A stretch of DNA of 37,592 bases from Treponema sp. (GTDB taxonomy: Bacteria; Spirochaetota; Spirochaetia; Treponematales; Breznakiellaceae): the NCBI GenBank assembly GCA_031275325.1, contig JAISOX010000053.1, positions 1-37,592 on the forward strand, in the 5' to 3' direction. The translations under genes and the position numbers were made by a program. Under the pieces are notes generated by a model, which did not search any database, was not told the DNA's origin, and saw nothing but the letters and a program-made list of their open reading frames with translations. Position 1 is the stretch's first letter; the number at the start of each line of letters is the position of its first letter. Positions 32,702-37,592 of this stretch are shown here, piece by piece.

Positions 32702-33227
32702 GTGAACCATCCTTCGATAAAAGCCCGGCTAAGCGTTCCCGGGCTCTAAATACCCGAACTTTTACATTTCCCTCGCTGATGCCCAAGGCACGTCCAATTT
32801 CTTTATAATTCAGCTCACCGTATTCTTTTAATATTAACACGATACGCAAATTTTCCGGTAATTTTTCCAGGGCTTCCTGCACTTCCCGCTGGGTTTCCTG
32901 GTTAATCAGTACCTGCTCTCCCGTCTTTTCAAGCCGGATATCCTCACGGAACGCCTTTTGGTATGCCTTCCGTTCCCTATCTTTACGTTTAGCATAATTG
33001 AGCGCGGCATTTTTAACCACCCGGATAAGCCAGTACTTGGCCTCTTCAGAATTGGGAAAAACCATGTTTTTTTCATACAGCCGGAAAAAAGCCTCCTGGC
33101 ACAAATCCTCTGCTGCTTCTTCACTAGTAGCAATACGATAAGCAACCTTGAATAGTATGGGGAATACCGTCTCATAGAGCTTACGGAATTCCGTCATAGG
33201 CATCTTATCATCCATAGCTAAAAACAA
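32691..33227 (-). CDS. ECF sigma factor (RpoE family)
   Basis: 178 aa. The TTG at 33227 has AAGGAT 5-6 nt upstream and is kept as start; ATG codons at 33215, 33203 and 33197 are alternatives. Region 2: KLYETVFPILFKVAYRIATS, EEAAEDLCQEAFFRLYEKNM, AKYWLIRVVKNAALNYAKRK. Region 4: ALEKLPENLRIVLILKEYGE, LNYKEIGRALGISEGNVKVR, VFRARERLAGLL. It would direct RNA polymerase to an envelope-stress or surface regulon including, probably, its own operon. It lies 63 bp after cysS on the same strand; no clear ECF promoter motif is visible in that gap, so read-through from cysS is possible. Confidence 0.9.
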   Translation of the reverse strand: MFLAMDDKMPMTEFRKLYETVFPILFKVAYRIATSEEAAEDLCQEAFFRLYEKNMVFPNSEEAKYWLIRVVKNAALNYAKRKDRERKAYQKAFREDIRLEKTGEQVLINQETQREVQEALEKLPENLRIVLILKEYGELNYKEIGRALGISEGNVKVRVFRARERLAGLLSKDGSHVS

Positions 33228-33290
33228 GATTTATCCTTAATCGTTACACCCGCGGGGGAATCTTCCTGTAAGACCCGGGGAGCGCCGGCT

Positions 33291-34742
33291 CTACCCACGA
33301 CGCCATACCGTTTCAGTGGGCCTGTCTTCCAGAATAATACCTTGTTCTTTGAGGGTTTGCCGGATATGGTCAGCCCTGGCAAAATCCCGGGCCTTCTTTG
33401 CCGCGGCCCGTTCGGTAATCAGGGCTTCAATGGAATCCCGCAATGCAGGGCTTTCTACTGGAACCAGGGTTTCCGCGCCTTCCGCCAGGTTAAGCCCCAA
33501 GATTTCATCCATAGCGCAGGCTCCCAGGAGGGCATCCTGAGCAGATACGGCAGGATCCCGGAGGATCCCCCACAGTTCGGCCAAACCCCGGGGGGTTGCC
33601 AGGTCATCATCCAGCGCGGCATTGAAGGCCGCCAGATAAGTCCCAGCCTTGCCTTCAGTAAACGAGCGAGGCAGGGGCTTGTTTCGTAACTCAAGAAAGC
33701 CCCTCCCCAGAGCCTTCACCCGCTCCCGGATCCGATCCATCAGCGATTTCCGGGCATTCCGGGCGCCGGTCAAGGCTTCATAGGAAAACTGGACCTGGCT
33801 CCGGTAATGAGCGCCCAAAAGAAAATACCGGTAATCTAAGGGATCATACCCGGCATCCATCAAGGTTTGAAGGGTCAGGAAACCTCCGGTAGATTTGGAC
33901 ATCTTCCCCTTATCCAGAACCAAGAATTCGTTATGTACCCAGTACCGTACCCAAGGGTGTTTACCGGTGGCAGCTTCGCTTTGGGCAATTTCATTGGTAT
34001 GATGGATAGGTACATGGTCAATGCCGCCGGCATGAATATCAAAGGTCTCCCCCAGGTATTTGATGCTCATGGCGGAACATTCAATATGCCAACCTGGATA
34101 GCCCCGTCCCCAGGGGCTGTCCCATACCATGGCCTGATTTTCAAATTTACTTTTGGTGAACCAGAGCACAAAATCCTGGGGGTTGCGCTTGTTCTTGTCC
34201 ACGCCGATTCGGGCCCCGGCCTTCTGGTCTTCCAGCCGCAGCCGGCCCAGTTCCCCGTAGGAAGAAAACTTAGTGATATCGAAATAGAGATTCCCTGCGG
34301 CAAGATAGGTGAACCCCCGCTCCTCAATCCGTTTGATAAGGGCAATCATGTCGGCTATATGCTCGGTGGCTTTACAGATCACCCTGGGTTTTTGGATATT
34401 GAGCCGTTCCGTATCCTGGAAAAAGCGCTGGGTATACATATCCGCCACTTCCCAGACGGTTTTCCCCCGTGCTTCCGCGCTTTTGAGCATTTTGTCATCT
34501 CCCTCGTCGTTATCCCCGGAAAGATGGCCCACATCGGTGATGTTCATCACATGGGTTACTTCAAATCCTGCCCGATGCAGGGTCCTTACCAGGATATCAT
34601 GGAGCACATAGGCCCGGAGGTTCCCGATATGGGCGTAATTGTATACCGTAGGGCCGCACCCGTAAAAACCGACCTTTCCAGGTTTGAGGGGTTCAAAGGG
34701 CTGTAAGGTTCGCCCTAAGGTGTTGAATAAGGTAAGCGCCAT
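33291..34742 (-). CDS. cysS: Cysteinyl-tRNA synthetase
   Basis: 483 aa. Start ATG at 34742 (MALTLFNTLGRTLQPFEPLK), preceded by GGAGG; the longer frame to 34892 runs into murB. The class I signatures are FYGCGPTVYNYAHIGN (zinc ligand Cys29 and the HIGH-type HIGN), GYPGWHIECSAMSIKYLGE (zinc Cys), GGIDHVPIHHTNEIAQSEAA (zinc His) and GKMSKSTGGF (KMSKS loop). The C-terminal helical domain is complete (AKKARDFARADHIRQTLKEQ, GIILEDRPTETVWRR). It charges tRNA-Cys. It is divergent from murB with 55 bp between start codons. Confidence 0.96.
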   Translation of the reverse strand: MALTLFNTLGRTLQPFEPLKPGKVGFYGCGPTVYNYAHIGNLRAYVLHDILVRTLHRAGFEVTHVMNITDVGHLSGDNDEGDDKMLKSAEARGKTVWEVADMYTQRFFQDTERLNIQKPRVICKATEHIADMIALIKRIEERGFTYLAAGNLYFDITKFSSYGELGRLRLEDQKAGARIGVDKNKRNPQDFVLWFTKSKFENQAMVWDSPWGRGYPGWHIECSAMSIKYLGETFDIHAGGIDHVPIHHTNEIAQSEAATGKHPWVRYWVHNEFLVLDKGKMSKSTGGFLTLQTLMDAGYDPLDYRYFLLGAHYRSQVQFSYEALTGARNARKSLMDRIRERVKALGRGFLELRNKPLPRSFTEGKAGTYLAAFNAALDDDLATPRGLAELWGILRDPAVSAQDALLGACAMDEILGLNLAEGAETLVPVESPALRDSIEALITERAAAKKARDFARADHIRQTLKEQGIILEDRPTETVWRRG

Positions 34743-34758
34743 GAAACCTCCGTTACTG

Positions 34759-34787
34759 TTTGCGCGGCTCGTATATCCTGCTATACT
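34759..34787 (+). promoter_or_regulatory. Putative murB promoter giving a very short leader
   Basis: TTTGCG (34759-34764) and TATACT (34782-34787) are separated by 17 bp. A start about 7 nt downstream would fall only ~4 nt before the murB ATG at 34798, which itself lacks an obvious ribosome site. The -35 box is weak. Confidence 0.4.
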
Positions 34788-34797
34788 ACTAATAAAT

Positions 34798-35751
34798 ATG
34801 ATTAGTGTACGGAAATTCATAGAAAAAATCAATATAGAGCGGGGATTTACCGGGGAACTCCGGTATGATGAGCCTTTAGCCTTGCATACCACCTTTAAGG
34901 TCGGCGGCCCTGCGGATCTGTGGATACGGCCCCAGGCAGGGTGTTTCCCGGAGTATGGGGCCTGCTTACTCCGTCATGCGCAGGCTGAGGGCATCCCGGT
35001 TTTTGTGCTGGGGGGCGGGGCGAATATCGTGGTTTCAGATCAGGGTATTCGGGGTATTGTCCTGGATACCGGCGGATGGTCCGGGCTGTCCCTTACTGGG
35101 GAGGAGGTAATCATCCGTTCAGGCATGGGGATCGATGCGGCCTTGGATACCCTGGCCGCGCATGAGCGGGGAGGGCTTGAATTTCTCGCGGGTATGCCTG
35201 GATCCTTTGGGGGCGCGCTATGGATGAACGCCCGGTGTTATGAAAAATCCCTTTCCGATGTGGTGGCGAGCGCGGAATGTTTGGATGCAGATTTTCAGCC
35301 GTGCTGGGTACCCTATAGAGCGGAAGACTACGGCTATAAGCGGAGTCCCTTCCAGACCCAGGATAGGCTCATCCTTTCCGTCAGGCTGAGAACAATGCAC
35401 CGGCCAGAGACCGCCATACGGCAGGAAATGGAACAGTACCATCTGGATCGGGAACGCAAGGGCCACTACCGGTTCCCCTCGGCAGGGTCGGCCTTTAAGA
35501 ACAACCGGCATTTTGGAAAGCCTACGGGAAAGATCCTGGATGCATTGGGTTTACGGGGCCTGCAGATAGGCGGGGCTGCGGTGGCTCCTTGGCACGGCAA
35601 TATCATCATCAATACGGGGAATGCCCGTGCCAAGGATATCCGCGCTTTGGTCCTGCACATCACCGAACAGGTTCAGGCTGCCTTGGGGATACACCTTGAA
35701 CCGGAGATCCGCTTTGTAGGAGACTGGCCGCCTCAAGCGCCCTCCCCGTAA
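34798..35751 (+). CDS. murB: MurB, UDP-N-acetylenolpyruvoylglucosamine reductase
   Basis: 317 aa from ATG 34798 (MISVRKFIEKINIERGFTGE); the frame is open further upstream but lies inside cysS on the other strand. FAD-binding region: LHTTFKVGGPADLWIRPQAG, VFVLGGGANIVVSDQGIRGI, and GLEFLAGMPGSFGGALWMNA. The catalytic domain has YGYKRSPFQ, RFPSAGSAFKN with the proton-donor Ser, and LEPEIRFVG with the catalytic Glu. It reduces enolpyruvyl-UDP-GlcNAc to UDP-MurNAc with NADPH in peptidoglycan synthesis. Length is typical. Confidence 0.95.
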   Translation: MISVRKFIEKINIERGFTGELRYDEPLALHTTFKVGGPADLWIRPQAGCFPEYGACLLRHAQAEGIPVFVLGGGANIVVSDQGIRGIVLDTGGWSGLSLTGEEVIIRSGMGIDAALDTLAAHERGGLEFLAGMPGSFGGALWMNARCYEKSLSDVVASAECLDADFQPCWVPYRAEDYGYKRSPFQTQDRLILSVRLRTMHRPETAIRQEMEQYHLDRERKGHYRFPSAGSAFKNNRHFGKPTGKILDALGLRGLQIGGAAVAPWHGNIIINTGNARAKDIRALVLHITEQVQAALGIHLEPEIRFVGDWPPQAPSP

Positions 35752-35755
35752 TAAA

Positions 35756-35782
35756 AGCGCCTCCAAAAAGGAGGCCCCGGTA
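35756..35782 (-). terminator. Terminator hairpin between murB and the TM2 gene
   Basis: GCCTCC (35759-35764) and GGAGGC (35770-35775) pair around AAAAA. On the minus strand the stem is followed by GCTTTTATT, as expected for the end of the TM2-domain gene transcript; on the plus strand no T-run follows. Confidence 0.6.
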
Positions 35783-35814
35783 CACTGGAGGAATGCGCTC
35801 AGGCCAGGGCTTAC

Positions 35815-36318
35815 TTAAAAGTCTTCCAAGGGGGAATCAGTATCCATCAATTCCGGGAGGGTATACACCAACGTACCGGATTTACGCACCCGAATTTCCG
35901 CGAATCCTTTGGAAACCAGGGTATCCAGATTTTTCTTCGCCTCATCCATGGAAATGTTAGCCCCCAAGGCCACTTCACTGGCAGTCAGGATACCCTTATT
36001 CTCTTTAGCTAGTTTCAGGATGACCCGTTCAACCGTTTCTTTTTCCTTAACCACCCGGGCGTCCCCGTCATTAACATACCGCCAGAGAGGTGAGCCATGG
36101 CGGTACCTGGGGTGGTTAAAGAGGGCGTTCCGAATATTCGCCTCCCGAACCTGCCCAGGGAGGGTAAAAAAATCGTAAACCGCGCCGATCATTCCCAGCC
36201 CGCCGGTACACATCCAGAGAATACCGGTAGGGATTTTCCCCAAATAAAACCGGTGGAACCCTAAGGCTCCGCACCCTGATACGAGCCAAAGCAAATATGC
36301 TATCCCCACACTGTACAT
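35815..36318 (-). CDS. TM2-domain membrane protein with C-terminal winged helix
   Basis: 167 aa, ATG at 36318 with GGGAGG 5-6 nt upstream. The N-terminal TM2 domain has two membrane helices joined by a short loop with GFHRFYLGKIPTGILWMCTG, GLGMIGAVYDFFTLPGQV. A basic linker (IRNALFNHPRYRHGSPLWRY) is followed by a soluble domain at ~85-160 (EKETVERVILKLAKENKGIL, TASEVALGANISMDEAKKNL, DTLVSKGFAEIRVRKSGTLV) that looks like a winged helix. The function of TM2 proteins in bacteria is not settled; a combined membrane sensor and DNA-binding role is only a guess. It ends in an intrinsic terminator. Confidence 0.8.
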   Translation of the reverse strand: MYSVGIAYLLWLVSGCGALGFHRFYLGKIPTGILWMCTGGLGMIGAVYDFFTLPGQVREANIRNALFNHPRYRHGSPLWRYVNDGDARVVKEKETVERVILKLAKENKGILTASEVALGANISMDEAKKNLDTLVSKGFAEIRVRKSGTLVYTLPELMDTDSPLEDF

Positions 36319-36606
36319 TCTAACCTCCCCACGCGCTTTATATCTATTGAAGGGCGCATTACCCTGAAATAGTTAATAACCGGGCTTGCTGCGGGTGAAA
36401 GTCCGGCGGGCTTCCATCAGGGCCTTTGGGGTCCCTTATGGATCACGATGGTATAAAGTATAGCAAGGGGAGGGATCTATGGCAAGTACGGGGGTACCTT
36501 GGACAGGATACATTGATGAGGAGCCGGGTTTTGGCTGACCCCTGAACAGGGAGGGGAGCCCCGGCTGGATGGTATCCGGCCTGCAGGATCCCCTCTCTGT
36601 TCTTTG
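36319..36606. other. 288-bp gap rich in inverted repeats, candidate structured RNA or group II intron debris
   Basis: There is no gene. The stretch GCGGGTGAAAGTCCGG (36391-36406) resembles segments seen in some group II intron RNAs, and GAGGAGCCGGGTTTTGGCT near 36513-36531 also looks structured. Neither is enough for a family call. A very stable hairpin lies at 36544-36602 (listed separately). A transcribed RNA, intron remnant, or only a terminator region are all possible. Confidence 0.3.
36544..36602. other. Long imperfect hairpin after the AT-rich lipoprotein gene
   Basis: GAACAGGGAGGGGA (36544-36557) pairs with TCCCCTCTCTGTTC (36589-36602), 14 bp with one wobble. Inside it, GGCTGGAT (36563-36570) pairs with ATCCGGCC (36574-36581). 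It starts 4 bp from the stop of the minus-strand gene, so it may stabilise or end that transcript; no T-run follows on either strand. Confidence 0.6.
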
Positions 36607-37059
36607 CTATTCCCAGCCGCCTGGAGGAGTCATTTTTTTCCAAAAGTCAAAACCAACCATAGCCACATTATTTATTAGACGATCTACCTCTGTAAAATAT
36701 AAGATTTCATAGGTGACTCTATCGCCAATCTTGGGATTATAATTAAAAATTTGGGCTTCATCATCATCAAGAAAGAATTTTTGTTGATCCCTTCTTCCTT
36801 CGTTGGCGACTTGGACAAAACATATTTTACCCTTTTTGTCTCTAACCCATTTATAATCGGTTTTATCACCATAGGTCCCGAAAAGCCATTCACCGAATTT
36901 TTGACCCGCTGATTTTTTCTCCAGCTTCATGGTATACCCATCTACAATACGGACAATTTTGCCCTCAACAATATCGCCTTTTTGAGGTTTTGGAACCGAA
37001 GAACATGAAACAAAGAAACCAAACATGAGGACCAGCATAAAACCAAAAACAATTTTCAT
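36607..37059 (-). CDS. AT-rich lipoprotein gene, unknown function
   Basis: 150 aa from ATG at 37059 (MKIVFGFMLVLMFGFFVSCS), 8 nt after GGAG; the frame extends to 37137 without support. The lipobox FVSC gives a lipid-anchored Cys20. The mature part (SSVPKPQKGDIVEGKIVRIV, DGYTMKLEKKSAGQKFGEWL, FGTYGDKTDYKWVRDKKGKI, CFVQVANEGRRDQQKFFLDD) begins with a strand pattern like an OB or KOW-type barrel, but I do not recognise a family. Base composition is clearly AT-richer than neighbours, which hints at recent acquisition. A stable hairpin follows the stop. Confidence 0.75.
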   Translation of the reverse strand: MKIVFGFMLVLMFGFFVSCSSVPKPQKGDIVEGKIVRIVDGYTMKLEKKSAGQKFGEWLFGTYGDKTDYKWVRDKKGKICFVQVANEGRRDQQKFFLDDDEAQIFNYNPKIGDRVTYEILYFTEVDRLINNVAMVGFDFWKKMTPPGGWE

Positions 37060-37184
37060 CTTTAATACTCCTTTCAAATTTTTCACATATACCAAAAGTT
37101 GATATGTCCGGCACGCCGGCCGCTGCGCCGAACCCATATCCTTCCGCTCACACCCTCGTAATAGGGCCTACAGCGTGTTCTCTC

Positions 37185-37214
37185 CTGCCCTGCGGCCAAT
37201 AGACCGCGGGACAG
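37185..37214 (-). other. Hairpin after the 51-aa lipoprotein gene
   Basis: CTGCCCTGCGG (37185-37195) and CCGCGGGACAG (37204-37214) pair with one wobble and one mismatch. It sits directly downstream of the stop on the minus strand. It shares the GCGGCCAA motif with the hairpin at 37438-37480. No T-run follows. Confidence 0.5.
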
Positions 37215-37216
37215 TT

Positions 37217-37372
37217 TTAGTTACTGGAGCTGCAGCCACCGGTACTGCAGCTGCATCCGGCAGTGCGCTTTGAGCCGGAACAAGACCCTAGAAACCCCAT
37301 AATACCCAAGACCAAGAGACCGATTGCCGTTCCTTGGATGACAGCCTTAGAAAATCGAGTAAAGCCCGTCAT
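37217..37372 (-). CDS. 51-aa Cys-rich lipopeptide precursor
   Basis: A short gene on the minus strand, ATG at 37372, preceded by AAAGGAGG with 5 nt spacing, stop TAA at 37219-37217. The N-terminus is MTGFTRFSKAVIQGTAIGLL, then a hydrophobic helix and a lipobox LGSC at residues 28-31. The mature peptide is about 21 residues and starts CSGSKRTAGCSCSTGGCSSS, with four Cys. It would be an unusually small lipoprotein or an exported Cys-rich peptide. I do not recognise a family. The strong ribosome site and the clean signal sequence support it as real despite its length. Its neighbour at the right edge is of the same kind. Confidence 0.65.
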   Translation of the reverse strand: MTGFTRFSKAVIQGTAIGLLVLGIMGFLGSCSGSKRTAGCSCSTGGCSSSN

Positions 37373-37387
37373 ACTATCCTCCTTTGT

Positions 37388-37407
37388 GTCCGGCCAGGAT
37401 GCCGGAC
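37388..37407. other. Hairpin just upstream of the 51-aa gene
   Basis: GTCCGGC (37388-37394) and GCCGGAC (37401-37407) pair perfectly around a 6-nt loop. On the minus strand it lies 4 nt before the AGGAGG ribosome site, so it could protect or control translation of the small lipopeptide gene. Confidence 0.45.
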
Positions 37408-37437
37408 AGCTGTTTTACCGCGCTCAGAGGCGGGTTA

Positions 37438-37480
37438 AAGCGGCTTTTTCCCCCGCGGCCAACTGGCCGCGGGACCGCTT
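37438..37480 (-). other. Strong intercistronic hairpin between two small lipoprotein genes
   Basis: CCCGCGGCC (37452-37460) and GGCCGCGGG (37465-37473) pair perfectly around AACT. Outer arms AAGCGG (37438-37443) and CCGCTT (37475-37480) add a second stem. It separates the partial gene at the right edge from the 51-aa gene on the minus strand and may act as terminator or attenuator. Confidence 0.5.
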
Positions 37481-37496
37481 CATTAACAGTTGCCTC

Positions 37497-37592
37497 TTAG
37501 GTTTGTATGTGCTGGTACTGGATACCGCACTTTATAGACTGCGAAACTTCACTTGCAGTATCGCACCCGGCAAAGGCCAGCCCGAAAACCAG
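37497..37592 (-). CDS. Small lipoprotein, C-terminal part (5' end outside window)
   Basis: On the minus strand the frame enters from the right edge as LVFGLAFAGCDTASEVSQSI and then KCGIQYQHIQT with a TAA at 37499-37497. LAFAGC is a good lipobox, so the visible part starts inside a signal sequence and the mature product would be only about 22 residues with two Cys. It resembles the neighbouring 51-aa gene in layout: signal, lipobox, very short tail. The full gene probably starts within about 50 bp outside the window. Unknown function. Confidence 0.5.
   Translation of the reverse strand: MVFGLAFAGCDTASEVSQSIKCGIQYQHIQT

Noticed and set aside
33867-34706. 279-residue plus-strand frame opposite cysS
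   Set aside because: It is antisense to the catalytic core of a clear cysteinyl-tRNA synthetase and lacks its own signals.
1-37592. tRNA or rRNA genes, insertion sequences and transposases
   Set aside because: I saw no cloverleaf, rRNA signature or transposase motif on either strand when reading; a tRNAscan or ISfinder search was not possible.

Overview
The window is almost certainly a spirochete chromosome, most likely Treponema. Its centre is one long flagellar gene cluster in spirochete order: flbB, fliK, flgD, flgE, flbD, motA, motB, fliL, fliM, fliY, fliO, fliP, fliQ, fliR, flhB, flhA, flhF, flhG, a membrane protein, the sigma-28 gene, and a Jag-N/FapA-type protein with two small followers. 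Support for a spirochete also comes from FlbB, a periplasmic flagellar collar protein. In addition, FlgE carries Lys165 and Cys178, the residues that form the lysinoalanine crosslink of spirochete hooks, and there is an archaeal/spirochete-type UMP kinase. The moderately high GC content and low-complexity repeat tracts would fit a free-living or gut treponeme such as the termite-gut species; the species call is inference.

Layout. (1) 1-2450, GC-rich accessory DNA: the tail of an unidentified protein, then a duplicated block of about 280 bp that flanks an uncharacterised 235-aa gene. One copy holds an intact small ribbon-helix-helix-like protein. The other is frameshifted and its 3' half is replaced by about 17 copies of a 21-bp tandem repeat. 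(2) 2490-6103, a nickel/cobalt ECF transport operon (a DUF4198 protein, a NikL-like protein, CbiM, CbiQ, CbiO) behind a promoter and a long structured leader resembling the NiCo (czcD) riboswitch. (3) 6104-6381, a remnant resembling the CBS-ACT tail of an AcuB-like protein, marking a junction. (4) 6382-28721, the flagellar cluster, tightly packed with many overlaps. It is interrupted by three copies of one intergenic repeat element (7073, 12541, 25546; the last inverted) and by a second 21-bp repeat tract between fliY and fliO. (5) 28716-35751: on the minus strand the UMP kinase, a third 21-bp tract, an ECF sigma/anti-sigma operon with a secreted protein and an IPT/TIG-transglutaminase-like lipoprotein, and cysS; on the plus strand murB, divergent from cysS. 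(6) 35815-37592, minus strand: a TM2/winged-helix protein, a possible structured RNA region, an AT-rich lipoprotein gene, a 51-aa Cys-rich lipoprotein and a truncated second small lipoprotein.

How it works together. The flagellar genes supply hook assembly (fliK, flgD, flgE), the stator (motA, motB, fliL), the collar (flbB), the switch (fliM, fliY), the export gate (fliO, P, Q, R, flhB, flhA), placement and number control (flhF, flhG) and the late-gene sigma factor. The metal operon would bring Ni or Co into the cell. The ECF operon looks like an envelope-response unit.

The observations most worth follow-up are the three unrelated 21-bp (7-codon) repeat tracts, the repeat element family inside the flagellar cluster, the riboswitch-like leader on a metal importer, the predicted mature N-terminal histidines of both secreted transporter partners, and the Cys-rich mini-lipoproteins at the right edge.
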